Below are positions 26,843 through 35,390 of a DNA stretch of 41,125 bases, one piece after another; the stretch's first letter is position 1; the number at the start of each line of letters is the position of its first letter. The position numbers were made by a program, and so were the translations under genes. Source of the stretch: Defluviicoccus sp. (GTDB lineage: Bacteria > Pseudomonadota > Alphaproteobacteria > MPNO01); contig JAJDVM010000196.1 in NCBI GenBank assembly GCA_022826125.1, positions 1-41,125 of the forward strand, in the 5' to 3' direction. A model generated the notes under the pieces. That model made no database searches and was not told where the DNA came from. It saw nothing but the letters and a program-made list of their open reading frames with translations.

Positions 26843-27286
26843 GTGGCCTCGCGCGTCCTCGTCCTGAACGGCCCCAACCTCAACATGCTCGGCACGCGCC
26901 AGCCCGAGATCTATGGCCGGGAGACGCTGGCCGAGATCGAGGCGCTGTGCCGCGAGAAAGCGCGCGCGCTCGGCGCGGAACTCGACTTCCGACAGTCGAA
27001 TCATGAGGGCGTGCTGATCGACTGGATCCACAAGGCCCGCGGGACGCAGGATGCGGTCGTGATCAATCCGGCGGGGCTGACCCACACCTCTCTGTCGCTG
27101 ATGGATGCGCTGATCGCCTGCGAGCTCCCGGTGATCGAGCTCCATCTGTCCAACCCGCACCGCCGGGAGCCCTTCCGCCACGACTCCTATGTCTCCAGGG
27201 TCGCCGCGGGAACGATCTGCGGTTTTGGGAGCCACGGCTATACCCTCGCCATCGAAGCTGCCGTCCGTTTGACGGAACGGGGCTGA
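26843..27286 (+). CDS. aroQ: Type II 3-dehydroquinate dehydratase
   Basis: Third step of the shikimate pathway: 3-dehydroquinate to 3-dehydroshikimate, as a dodecamer. 147 residues, normal length. Seen: [17 protein letters not shown] with the catalytic Tyr and flexible-lid Arg, [15 protein letters not shown], and [16 protein letters not shown] with the catalytic His. The start is GTG 26843 with GGAAG 9 nt upstream. The stop overlaps the accB ATG (TGATG), so aroQ and accB are translationally coupled; the aroQ-accB-accC order is common in Proteobacteria. Confidence 0.97.
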   Translation: MASRVLVLNGPNLNMLGTRQPEIYGRETLAEIEALCREKARALGAELDFRQSNHEGVLIDWIHKARGTQDAVVINPAGLTHTSLSLMDALIACELPVIELHLSNPHRREPFRHDSYVSRVAAGTICGFGSHGYTLAIEAAVRLTERG

Positions 27287-27738
27287 TGCCGCCGTTCGAA
27301 ATCGACGAGGCGTTGATCCGGCGGCTTGCCGCCCTCCTCGAAGAGACCGGGCTGGGCGAGATCGAATATGCCGAGGGAGAGCGCAGGATTCGCGTTACCG
27401 GGCGGGGTGCAACCGCGAACCTCCCCGCCCCCGCTTCGACGCCCGCGGCACCCTCGCGTCCGGAGACGTCCGAGGAGGCTCCCGAAGACCCGGACAAACA
27501 GGCGGAAGGAGCCGTGGCCGCGCCGATGGTGGGGACAGTCTATTTGTCTCCCGAACCCGGCGCTCCGCCCTTCGTGCAAGCCGGTGACACGGTCGACGAG
27601 GGGGATACGCTGGTCCTGATCGAGGCGATGAAGACCTTCAACCCGGTCCGCTCGCCGCGCGCCGGCAGGGTGGTCCGTGTCCTGGTTTCGGACGCCGCGC
27701 CGGTGGAGTACGGTGAAGCGCTGATTATCCTCGAATAG
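27286..27738 (+). CDS. accB: Biotin carboxyl carrier protein of acetyl-CoA carboxylase
   Basis: Carries biotin between the carboxylase and transferase halves of acetyl-CoA carboxylase, the first committed step of fatty-acid synthesis. 150 residues: a short N-terminal domain, a Pro/Ala/Glu linker (about 42-75) and the biotinyl domain. The biotinylated residue is Lys116 in EAMKTFN; the usual motif is EAMKM-M/L-N, so Met is Thr here, a variant common in this group. The ATG overlaps the aroQ stop, and accC follows after 11 bp. Confidence 0.96.
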   Translation: MPPFEIDEALIRRLAALLEETGLGEIEYAEGERRIRVTGRGATANLPAPASTPAAPSRPETSEEAPEDPDKQAEGAVAAPMVGTVYLSPEPGAPPFVQAGDTVDEGDTLVLIEAMKTFNPVRSPRAGRVVRVLVSDAAPVEYGEALIILE

Positions 27739-27749
27739 GCGTCCTGCGC

Positions 27750-29093
27750 ATGTTCGACAAGGTCCTTATCGCCAATCGGGGAGAGGTCGCGCTCCGGATC
27801 CACCGCGCCTGCAAGGAAATGGGCATCGGGACCGTCGCGGTGCACTCGACGGCGGACGAGAACGCGATGCATGTCCGGCTCGCCGACGAGAGCGTCTGCA
27901 TCGGACCGCCCGCGGCGCGGCAGAGCTATCTCAACGTTCCGGCGATCGTCTCGGCGGCGGTGATCGCCAACGCGGACGCCATTCATCCCGGTTACGGCTT
28001 CCTTTCGGAGGACGACAAGTTCGCCTCCATCGTCGAGGAGCACGGGCTGTGCTTCATCGGCCCATCCGCCGATCACATCGCGATGATGGGCGACAAGATC
28101 GCCGCCAAGCGGGCGATGATCGAGCTCGGCGTGCCCGCGGTCCCGGGTTCCGACGGGCCGGTGAGCGAAGATGCGGAGGCGGCGCGAATCGCGGATGAAA
28201 TCGCCTATCCGGTGCTGATCAAGGCGGCGGGCGGTGGCGGAGGGCGCGGCATGAAGGTCGCGGAGACCGAGGCCGACCTCCCCTCGGCGCTCTCCATGGC
28301 GCGCAGCGAGGCGAAGGCCGCGTTCCGCGACGATTCCGTCTATATCGAGAAATATCTCCACAGGCCGCGCCATATCGAGGTGCAGGTCCTCGCCGACGGC
28401 GAGGGCAATGTCGTCCATCTCGGCGAGCGCGACTGCTCGCTCCAGCGCCGGCACCAGAAGGTTCTGGAGGAAGCCGGATCGCCCGCGCTCAACGACGACC
28501 AACGCGCCGAAATCGGCCGCATCGCCTGCGCAGCGATCGAGCGGCTGGGTTATCGAAGCGCCGGTACGCTGGAGTTCCTGTACGAGGACGGCGAATTTTA
28601 TTTCATCGAGATGAACACCCGCCTCCAGGTGGAGCATCCGGTGACGGAGGCGATCACCGGGATCGATATCGTCCGCGAGCAGATCCGGATCGCGGCCGAT
28701 CTTCCGCTCGGCTTCGGCCAGGACGACATCGCCTTTTCGGGCCATGCGATCGAGTGCCGGATCAACGCGGAATCCTCGGAGACCTTCGCCCCGTCTCCCG
28801 GGCGGATCACCGACTATCACCCCCCAGGCGGGCTCGGCGTGCGCGTCGATTCGGGCATCTACGCCGGCTACTCGGTGCCACCCAACTACGACAGCCTGAT
28901 CGCCAAGCTCATCGTGCACGGCGGAACCCGCAACGAGTGCCTGATGCGCCTCAGGCGGGCGCTGCAGGAATGCGTGATCGGCGGTATCGAAACCACGCTG
29001 GCGCTGCACGACCGGATCATCTCGCACGCCGATTTCATCAATGGCGACTACGATATTAAGTGGCTGGAGGCCTTCGTCGGGGAGACGGGGTGA
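27750..29093 (+). CDS. accC: Biotin carboxylase subunit of acetyl-CoA carboxylase
   Basis: ATP-dependent carboxylation of biotin on AccB with bicarbonate. 447 residues, full length. The ATP-grasp domain shows the glycine loop [12 protein letters not shown], the [11 protein letters not shown] segment, and the active-site block [17 protein letters not shown]. The metal/ATP region [16 protein letters not shown] is intact. The N-terminal Rossmann part [16 protein letters not shown] is canonical. Its stop lies 4 bp before the aat start. Confidence 0.98.
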   Translation: MFDKVLIANRGEVALRIHRACKEMGIGTVAVHSTADENAMHVRLADESVCIGPPAARQSYLNVPAIVSAAVIANADAIHPGYGFLSEDDKFASIVEEHGLCFIGPSADHIAMMGDKIAAKRAMIELGVPAVPGSDGPVSEDAEAARIADEIAYPVLIKAAGGGGGRGMKVAETEADLPSALSMARSEAKAAFRDDSVYIEKYLHRPRHIEVQVLADGEGNVVHLGERDCSLQRRHQKVLEEAGSPALNDDQRAEIGRIACAAIERLGYRSAGTLEFLYEDGEFYFIEMNTRLQVEHPVTEAITGIDIVREQIRIAADLPLGFGQDDIAFSGHAIECRINAESSETFAPSPGRITDYHPPGGLGVRVDSGIYAGYSVPPNYDSLIAKLIVHGGTRNECLMRLRRALQECVIGGIETTLALHDRIISHADFINGDYDIKWLEAFVGETG

Positions 29094-29097
29094 GGCG

Positions 29098-29748
29098 ATG
29101 ACGGTACTCAGCCCGGAGACGCTGCTGCGCGCCTACGCCGTCGGCCTGTTCCCGATGGCCGAACGGCGCGACGACCCGACGCTCTACTGGATAGACCCCG
29201 AGAAGCGCGGGATCCTGCCGCTCAACCGGTTCCACACGCCGCGCCGGCTGGCGCGCCGGGTCCGCAGCGGCGTCTTCGAGGTTCGCTGCGACACCGCGTT
29301 CCGCCAGGTGATTTCCGCCTGTGCGCAACCGGGCCGCAGCCGCACCGAAACCTGGATCAACGGCGAGATCGTCGACCTTTACTGCGAGCTGCACCAGATG
29401 GGGCGGGCGCACAGCGTCGAGTGCTGGCGCGACGGCAGTCTGGTGGGCGGTCTTTACGGCGTGGCGCTCGGCGCCGCGTTTTTCGGCGAGAGCATGTTCT
29501 CGCGCGACACGGATGCGTCGAAGGTGGCGCTGATCCATCTCGTCGCCCTTCTGAAGTCGGGCGGCTTCACCCTCCTCGACGTGCAATTCGTCACGCCGCA
29601 TCTCGCCCGTTTCGGCGCCGTGGAAATCCACCGCTCCGGCTACCGGCAACTGCTCGCGGACGCGCTGGACAAGTCGGCCGCGTTTCAGCGCGAGATCGCG
29701 CCTTCCGATGTGGAGGCCGTCCTGCAATCGACCACCCAGACGTCGTAA
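29098..29748 (+). CDS. aat: Leucyl/phenylalanyl-tRNA-protein transferase
   Basis: Adds Leu or Phe to proteins with N-terminal Arg or Lys, creating N-degrons read by ClpS and degraded by ClpAP; clpS and clpA lie 7 kb away in this same window. 216 residues from ATG 29098 ([20 protein letters not shown]), 4 bp after accC. Conserved blocks include [17 protein letters not shown] and [19 protein letters not shown], typical of the GNAT-like catalytic half. The 3' end overlaps the convergent DUF2155 gene by 64 bp. Confidence 0.97.
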   Translation: MTVLSPETLLRAYAVGLFPMAERRDDPTLYWIDPEKRGILPLNRFHTPRRLARRVRSGVFEVRCDTAFRQVISACAQPGRSRTETWINGEIVDLYCELHQMGRAHSVECWRDGSLVGGLYGVALGAAFFGESMFSRDTDASKVALIHLVALLKSGGFTLLDVQFVTPHLARFGAVEIHRSGYRQLLADALDKSAAFQREIAPSDVEAVLQSTTQTS

Positions 29749-30071
29749 ATCGGGTGCTCCAGGCTGGCGAGCGCGGGGCTGGACGCGAACATCCAGCCGC
29801 TGAACAGCCTTGCTTTCGGCCCGTCGCGGGGAACCTCGTCGATCTCCAGAAAGGCCGTCGTCTCCGGCGGCTCCTCGGGCGGCCGCTTGCGGCAGTAGCG
29901 GGCGACGATGCGGAGCGTACCGAAACCGACGGCCGCGTCGATCGGGGCGTCGAAGGTGGAAATCCTCGCCGTCACCTTGTCGAGACCCTGGAGCACCGCG
30001 ACACGGACCTCTTCCGCCGCCGCTGGCATGGCGGCCAGAAAAACCGCGGCGGCAGCCAGCTTCGGGGTCAA
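29685..30071 (-). CDS. DUF2155 exported protein
   Basis: A 128-residue exported protein of unknown function, conserved in Alphaproteobacteria beside mlaD and aat. The signal peptide covers about residues 1-21 ([15 protein letters not shown]). Family features are the [18 protein letters not shown] region, [18 protein letters not shown] and the closing [11 protein letters not shown]. The start is most likely TTG 30071, overlapping the methyltransferase stop (TTGA), with GGTGG about 7 nt upstream; no ATG or GTG is available before the signal peptide. The conserved HPIYDVW end lies across the aat stop codon on the other strand, so the 64 bp overlap is real. Confidence 0.82.
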   Translation of the reverse strand: MTPKLAAAAVFLAAMPAAAEEVRVAVLQGLDKVTARISTFDAPIDAAVGFGTLRIVARYCRKRPPEEPPETTAFLEIDEVPRDGPKARLFSGWMFASSPALASLEHPIYDVWVVDCRTASTSEGAISR

Positions 30072-30883
30072 CCTTCCGCCACCGGCGGTTTGACCGCGAG
30101 GAAACGAAGCCGGACATAGTCCGCGACCCAGCCGGTCCCCTCGCGGTAGAGCACGGGTTCGAGGTCGTCCCGCACCTCCGCGATCATCGCCGGGCGTTCC
30201 CGTGCGGGCACCGCGCCTAAAAACGGCTCGGCGAACGTCTCGAGCCAGCCCGAGATGTCTCCGGGAAGCGTTGTGGGCCGTTGAACGAGGGCCATCTCGG
30301 TCACCTCGAACCCGCCCGCGGCCAGTCTGCGGCGATAGGCGTCGGGCGCCGGGAAATACCAGGGGAATCGGGATTCGCCGTCGATTCCGCGACGTCGGAG
30401 CGCGTCCATGAGCGCCCCGGAAATCCTGGCGACGTTTCCCTCGCCCCCCATTTCGCCGGCGATGCGGCCGCCCGGACGAAGCGCCCGCCACATCCCGTCT
30501 ATCACGTCGTCCGGACGCTTCATCCAGTGGAGCGCGGCGTTGGTGACGATGGCGTCGAATTCGGTGTCGAACGGCAGCGCATGGCCGTCGACCACCCGCG
30601 CATCCAGGCCCAGCGCGTTCGCCGCCGCCACCTGCTCGGGGCTGGCATCGACGCCGACGATTCGTCTGCATCGCGGCGCGATCGCCGCGGTAAGCGCTCC
30701 GTCGCCGCAACCGAGATCGAGAATGTCGTCGTCGGGCCGCGGCGCGAGCAGCGCGACAAGCGGCCCGGCCAAATCGGCGACGAAGCGGCCGTGCCGCGCG
30801 TAGCGGGCGGGATCCCAGCGCTGCGCCCGGGCGGAATCCGTCTCGCCGTCCGATGGCCTATTTGGTGGCGTCCCCGCCCTCAT
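30068..30883 (-). CDS. Class I SAM-dependent methyltransferase
   Basis: 271 residues. The SAM-binding motif I is DILDLGCGDGALT (about 53-65), motif II follows at VGVDASPEQ, and the acidic post-motif AIVTNAALHWM resembles trans-aconitate methyltransferase and BioC-like enzymes. The substrate is unknown. The ATG at 30883 overlaps the end of mlaD by 26 bp, and the stop overlaps the DUF2155 start, so it is embedded in the NDUFA12-mlaD-DUF2155 operon. The order without this gene is the commoner one I recall, so it may be a lineage-specific insertion. Confidence 0.88.
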   Translation of the reverse strand: MRAGTPPNRPSDGETDSARAQRWDPARYARHGRFVADLAGPLVALLAPRPDDDILDLGCGDGALTAAIAPRCRRIVGVDASPEQVAAANALGLDARVVDGHALPFDTEFDAIVTNAALHWMKRPDDVIDGMWRALRPGGRIAGEMGGEGNVARISGALMDALRRRGIDGESRFPWYFPAPDAYRRRLAAGGFEVTEMALVQRPTTLPGDISGWLETFAEPFLGAVPARERPAMIAEVRDDLEPVLYREGTGWVADYVRLRFLAVKPPVAEG

Positions 30884-31325
30884 TCCCGGTCTGGCTGAAA
30901 ATCAACTGTCCGATCATGGAGATGAGATCGATCGCACCCTGGGTGAATTCGATCTCGCCTCCGTCGGGGATCGTCTCCTCGTCCCCACCCGGCGTGAGGG
31001 ACAGATACTTGTCGCCGAGCAGCCCGTCGGAGGTGATCGAGACCGAGCTGTCGGCGGGCAGCTTGATGTCGGACTCGACGCTCATGGAGACCACCGCGAG
31101 ATAGGTCTCGGGGTCGATACGATGATCGAGAACGGTGCCGATCTTGATGCCGCTCATCCGCACGTCACTGCCCCGCTGGATTCCGTCGATCCGGTCGAAC
31201 TTCGCGGTTACGGAGTAGCCCTCCACCGTCTCCACCTGCGCGGTGTTGTAGGCAAAGACGAAGAACAGCACCGCGACCGCGATGACCAGGGCGCCGACCA
31301 GGGTTTCGATGGGGCTCCTACGCAA
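30858..31325 (-). CDS. mlaD: MlaD-type periplasmic phospholipid-transport protein (MCE domain)
   Basis: Substrate-binding hexamer of the Mla ABC system, which moves phospholipids between the membranes to keep outer-membrane asymmetry. 155 residues: one N-terminal membrane anchor (about 8-26, VGALVIAVAVLFFVFAY) and one MCE domain (about 36-115) with GIQRGSDVRMSGIKIGTV. The start is TTG 31325, supported by GGAGG at 31338-31334 with 8 nt spacing. The other mla genes are not in this window. It overlaps the methyltransferase by 26 bp and sits 24 bp after the NDUFA12 gene. Confidence 0.95.
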   Translation of the reverse strand: MRRSPIETLVGALVIAVAVLFFVFAYNTAQVETVEGYSVTAKFDRIDGIQRGSDVRMSGIKIGTVLDHRIDPETYLAVVSMSVESDIKLPADSSVSITSDGLLGDKYLSLTPGGDEETIPDGGEIEFTQGAIDLISMIGQLIFSQTGNEGGDATK

Positions 31326-31349
31326 GGGATCGGCCTCCGGGTCGGCGAC

Positions 31350-31709
31350 TCAGGCGGGCGGCGTCCAAGGCTCGTACTCGCTGCGGCCACGCTCGCGCCC
31401 GGTCTCGCTCAGGACGTGGCCGGGCGGGCGGTAGGCGTCGGGCGTTCCGGTGGCGTTGGGACGGTGGGGCTTCTGCCAGGGGCGGCGGGGCGACCCGCCC
31501 TCGGGCGGGACCTCGTCGGTGGTGTAATGCAGCCAGGCATGCCATTCCGGCGGCACGCGCGAGGCTTCGACCTCGCCTTCGTAAATCACCCAGCGGCGCC
31601 CCCGACGACCCCCGGGCGGCGATTTCTCGCGGTAGTAGCGATTGCCGGAATCGTCGGTCCCGACCGGCTCGCCGTTCCACCAGGTGAATATCCGCGTGGA
31701 GATCGTCAT
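31350..31709 (-). CDS. NADH:ubiquinone oxidoreductase accessory subunit NDUFA12
   Basis: A supernumerary complex I subunit shared by Alphaproteobacteria and mitochondria, bound to the peripheral arm. 119 residues. Recognised by TWWNGEPVGTDDSGNRYYRE, the basic RRWVIYEGEVEASRVPPEWHAWLHY block and the proline-rich tail ending YEPWTPPA. The start is ATG 31709 (MTISTRIFTWW), with GGGAA upstream; the open frame extends further to 31826 without family sequence. It leads the mlaD-methyltransferase-DUF2155 run and is divergent from the DUF482 gene. Confidence 0.94.
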   Translation of the reverse strand: MTISTRIFTWWNGEPVGTDDSGNRYYREKSPPGGRRGRRWVIYEGEVEASRVPPEWHAWLHYTTDEVPPEGGSPRRPWQKPHRPNATGTPDAYRPPGHVLSETGRERGRSEYEPWTPPA

Positions 31710-31861
31710 AGCGTTTCCCGGCCGCCGGGCGGTCATCGAAGGGCCGGGACTATCGCACTTGTCCGCCTTACCGTCCAGCGTCGCGATCGAACCCTTCCGC
31801 TTGTGCGGACCGCGGGCGCGCCACACAATGGGCGTCGATCCGATCGGTCCCAGAGGCGAAC

Positions 31862-33034
31862 ATGCCCGACGGCGGCGAGCCGGTAAAAATAAAGGTTCTC
31901 AACGATATAGCGGAGATCGAGCCGGCCGAATGGGATGCCTGCGCGGGACTGGGCAACCCTTTCGTCTCGCACGGATTCCTGAGGATCCTCGAGCAGAGCG
32001 GCTCGGTTTCCGGCCGCACGGGCTGGCTTCCGCAGCACCTCGCCATCGAGGACGAGAACGGTCGCCTGATCGGCGTCGTTCCCTGCTACCTGAAGAGCCA
32101 TTCCTACGGCGAATACGTGTTCGACTGGGGCTGGGCGGACGCGTTCGAGCGCGCGGGCGGAAAGTACTATCCGAAGCTCCAGATCTCGGTGCCGTTCACC
32201 CCGGTCGCCGGACCGCGCCTGATGGTCCGTCCGGGCGCCGAGCAGGAGCAGACCCGGCTGATGCTGGCGGCGGGCCTCATGGAACTTGCCAAGAACCACG
32301 AGGTCTCGTCCTTTCACATCACCTTTTGCACTGAGGACGAATGGAAGACGCTCGGCGAAGCCGGGCTCCTGCAGCGCATGGGCCAGCAATTCCACTGGCA
32401 CAACCGGGGCTACGAATCGTTCGACGAATTCCTCGCCGGACTGTCGTCGCGCAAGCGCAAGTCGATCCGCAAGGAACGCCGCGAGGCGAACGAAGGCGGC
32501 ATGGAGATCCGCGCGCTGACCGGCGACGCCCTGGAAGAGCGCCACATGGAGGCCTTCTACGGCTTCTATCTGAATACCGTCGACAAGAAATGGTCGAACG
32601 CGTACCTGACGCAGGAGTTCTTCCTCAAGCTGGCGACGGAACTCTCGGACAAGGTGGTTCTGGTGGCCGCGTTCCAAGGCGGGCGCCTGGTGGGCGGCGC
32701 GCTCAACCTATTGGGCGGCGACACGCTCTACGGCCGCAACTGGGGCGCGGAACGGCGCTACCGGATGCTCTATTTCGAGGCCTGCTTCTACCGCGCGATC
32801 GACTACGCGATCGAGCATGGGCTCGCCCGCGTCGAGGCGGGAGCGCAGGGCCCGCACAAGATCCAGCGCGGCTACCTGCCGAGCCCCACCTACAGCGTCC
32901 ACTGGATCCGCGAGCCCCGCTTCCGCGAGGCGGTGGCGGATTTCGTCAATCGCGAGCGCGTGCTGCTCCGCCACGAGATGCACGAGCTGACGGAAGCCGG
33001 CCCCTACCGCCGGACCGACAACGACCCGGGCTGA
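31862..33034 (+). CDS. DUF482/FemAB-like GNAT-fold protein
   Basis: A 390-residue protein with two GNAT-like halves, of the peptidogalycan-biosynthesis-type family DUF482. Typical blocks: NPFVSHGFLRILEQSGS, GVVPCYLKSHSYGEYVFDWGWADA, the basic SSRKRKSIRKERREA and the late GAQGPHKIQRGYLPSPTYS. FemAB relatives transfer amino acids to cell-wall precursors from aminoacyl-tRNA, but the substrate of this branch is not established. The start is ATG 31862 with GAGG close upstream. It stands alone on the plus strand and converges on the DUF1989 gene with 3 bp between stops. Confidence 0.9.
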   Translation: MPDGGEPVKIKVLNDIAEIEPAEWDACAGLGNPFVSHGFLRILEQSGSVSGRTGWLPQHLAIEDENGRLIGVVPCYLKSHSYGEYVFDWGWADAFERAGGKYYPKLQISVPFTPVAGPRLMVRPGAEQEQTRLMLAAGLMELAKNHEVSSFHITFCTEDEWKTLGEAGLLQRMGQQFHWHNRGYESFDEFLAGLSSRKRKSIRKERREANEGGMEIRALTGDALEERHMEAFYGFYLNTVDKKWSNAYLTQEFFLKLATELSDKVVLVAAFQGGRLVGGALNLLGGDTLYGRNWGAERRYRMLYFEACFYRAIDYAIEHGLARVEAGAQGPHKIQRGYLPSPTYSVHWIREPRFREAVADFVNRERVLLRHEMHELTEAGPYRRTDNDPG

Positions 33035-33037
33035 GCC

Positions 33038-33673
33038 TCAGCCCCTGACCTCGACCTTCACCGGGGTGCAGTTGTAGGCGTTGCAGGGCGCGAGCACGTC
33101 CATCGGGCAGTTCGAGAGGCCGACGACGAGCGGCATCCTGGCCTCGAACTCGATGTAGTCGCCGGGTTTCGAGACCGGATAGTCGATGATCCACCGCCGC
33201 TCGGCGCAGTCATGGTGGTAGTTCATGAACAAATCCATCGTGTCCGGGATGTCCTCGTAGCCGATCCCGTAGGGCTCCATGACGCCCGTGATGATCTCGT
33301 GACAACCGTCCCGGGGGCCCACGCCGTGGCTCTCGTAGAGGTAGCGGTTACACATCCGGTTGTGCACGTCGTGGACGCCCTTGGGCTCTGGCGTATCGGC
33401 GACGATCTCCATCATCGGCCGGCAGGTCGTCGACATCAGCGTGTCGCCGACGGTGAGCGCATCGCGCGGTACGTATTCCGCTCCGGGCGCGGGGATGTAG
33501 CGGGTGCGCGAATAGGATGTGGACAGCTTCTCGCGCAGGTTTTCCCGGTTGAACAGCGCCATGTCGACCACCTGCTGGCCTTCGAGGTCGATCACGCGGA
33601 GGCGCTGCCCCGCCTCGACCTCGACCGCGAGCCCGGTCTTGGGTGGAAGCACCTTTTCGAAGATCGTGTCCAT
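33038..33673 (-). CDS. DUF1989 (urea carboxylase-associated) protein, copy B
   Basis: A 211-residue protein of the urea-carboxylase-associated family. The family block GQRLRVIDLEGQQVVDMALFN appears near the N-terminus, with conserved RDGCHEI in the middle and a DVLAPCNAYNCTP Cys-rich end. Function is unknown; members occur next to urea/allophanate and amine-degradation genes, but no urea carboxylase is in this window. Several His/Cys/Asp residues hint at metal binding. A strong Shine-Dalgarno (GGGGAGGG) precedes ATG 33673. It is the last gene of a three-gene operon, 34 bp behind the selenoprotein gene and paralogous to the first gene. Confidence 0.88.
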   Translation of the reverse strand: MDTIFEKVLPPKTGLAVEVEAGQRLRVIDLEGQQVVDMALFNRENLREKLSTSYSRTRYIPAPGAEYVPRDALTVGDTLMSTTCRPMMEIVADTPEPKGVHDVHNRMCNRYLYESHGVGPRDGCHEIITGVMEPYGIGYEDIPDTMDLFMNYHHDCAERRWIIDYPVSKPGDYIEFEARMPLVVGLSNCPMDVLAPCNAYNCTPVKVEVRG

Positions 33674-33707
33674 CGTTCCCTCCCCTTCTGCGCTTCCGGC
33701 CGGCGTC

Positions 33708-35342
33708 TCAGCGCCAGTCGTCGACGGAGACGGTGCCGCCCTCGCCGTAGCGGCCGGCGATCATCTTCCACGCGCCCTGGGTTTCGCCGCCAGCGACGAC
33801 GATGTTGATGTCGGACGGCTCGAAGATCCGGATGACCTCGTCCGGCGCGGCTTTCAGCCGGGTCGCGAACGGCTCGACGCCGGCGACCGCGAGCGGGTGG
33901 ATCAGGGTCTTGACCCACTGGTTGTCCCAGTATTCGCGCGCCGGCAGCAGGGCGTTGTCGCTGAGCCAGCCGATCATCTTCTCCCTGGTGTCGAAGCCGA
34001 GCTCCACGAGCCCGCGGGCGCAGATGGGGTCCATCACGAAAAGCGGCGGGAAATGGTGCTCGCAGCCGGCGAGGGAGCGGCGGAAATTCTCCTGCCAGGT
34101 TTCGCGCGGACCGTAGCCGGCATGGGTGTACCAGGCGCCGAAGAAGACGCTCGCCGTGCTCTCTTCCGGCGCGAAGCCCTTCTGGACGTGAAACGGCTGC
34201 CATGGGCTGCGCTCCTCCGCCTCGGCGAAGGTCGAGGAATAGTTGTACCAGTTGCCGACCGAGCCCATGTAGGTGTCGCCCGGCACCGAGCCCCCCTGCA
34301 GGTTTATCGAGGCGAGGTTGTAGGCCCGCCCGATCGTCGCGTTGGCATGGTTGTAGGGACCCATCGCGCCGATCCCGTCGTTCATTCCGATTTCCTTGCG
34401 GATCGGACCGTTGACCACCGAGACGACGGCGAACGAGTTGGTGCTCGACGAGCGCGCGGTCTGTCCCGTGGCGGCGAGCGCGAGGATGACCGGCAGGTAT
34501 TCGGGCCTGGCGCCGGCCATGACCGCGTTGACCGCGACCTTCTCGACGGTGAATTCCCAGGACTCGCGATAGGCGGTGGGCTTGAGCGTGCCGACGACCT
34601 CGTCCGGGCGGCGGCTCGTGCCGCGCAGCATCGCCTCGACCCGCTCCTCCGTCGGCAACACGATGGGCAGATGATCGGTCCACCGGCTCTCCTCGAACAG
34701 GGCGTGCAGATTGTCCTCGTTATCGGGCTCCAGGAGACGCGGCGTGGTGCGCTCGAAGGAAAGCCCGCTCCTGTCGGCATCGTCGAGCGGGCGGGTCAGC
34801 CCTTCGACGATCTCCTGCAGGAAGGGACGGTCGGAAACCGGATCCGCCCCCTCGATATAGCCGCGCAGCTGGGCCGCGGTGCGGTCGACCACCGGCTGCG
34901 GAACGTAGGCCTGGCGGGCGGTCGGCATTCCGTTGGCGAGCGCGACCGATCTGGTCAGCTGCTCGAACACGTGGGTGTGGACGGCGACCGAGGGCACCCC
35001 GGCGCGCTCCAGGTCGAGGGCGAGCCCGACGACCGTCGGGCTGCAGGTGCTTCACAGCCCAACGCCGAGGATCGCCCCGTCGCCGTCGTTCTCGATCCGC
35101 TTGCGCAGGTCGGGATCGTCGACCCAGCTCTCGCGCGGCTTGACGACCCGCGCGTCGACCGACGGCAGGTTGCCGCCGAACCAGTCCAGCAGCTCGCCCA
35201 TGAACCTGTCGGAATTGTCGAACAGGCAGTCGACCAGGTAGATCACCTTGCCGTCGAGGCTTTCGAGCCGGGGAGCGAGGCGCTCGCCGGTGACCTTCGG
35301 CGGCGTCCCGCGCGGGTCGTGGACCGTCAGACGTCGGCTCAT
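33708..35342 (-). CDS. Predicted selenoprotein of the UGSC/GrdB-like family (TGA read as Sec97)
   Basis: One continuous 544-codon frame interrupted only by TGA at 35054-35052. The part before (96 codons, MSRRLTVHDP...AILGVGL) and after (SPTVVGLALDLERAG...) are in the same phase. The TGA sits in the motif GLU-S-T-C (U97, C100), a Sec-x-x-Cys pair followed by a helix like ERAGVPSV, as in UGSC-family proteins and glycine-reductase GrdB. A bacterial SECIS hairpin follows directly. The 440-residue remainder includes EKVAVNAVMAGARPEYLPVI and GTYMGS-like glycine/asparagine-rich stretches; no signal peptide. Likely a selenium-dependent reductase or lyase; substrate unknown. GGGGAG precedes ATG 35342. 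Flanked by two DUF1989 genes. Confidence 0.9.
35023..35054 (-). promoter_or_regulatory. Sec UGA codon and bacterial SECIS element
   Basis: On the minus strand: TGA (35054-35052), 9 nt, stem AGCCCGAC (35042-35035), loop GGTC (35034-35031), stem GTCGGGCT (35030-35023). The 8 bp stem is perfect and the apical loop begins 17 nt after the UGA. Bacterial SECIS elements need a short hairpin roughly 16-37 nt downstream with G in the first two loop positions; E. coli fdhF uses a GGUC-containing loop at almost the same distance. The hairpin is inside the coding sequence, as expected for SelB-dependent decoding in bacteria. Confidence 0.88.
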
Positions 35343-35390
35343 CGCGGACTCTCCCCTGTCGGTGACAGCATTGTCAGGAGGACGCTCCCC

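Noticed and set aside
35052..35342. A separate 96-residue protein ending at TGA, with an independent 429-residue gene starting GTG 34997
   Set aside because: The two frames share phase, the short one ends exactly at a U-S-T-C motif, a SECIS-like hairpin follows, and the second lacks a sensible start and the active-site half.
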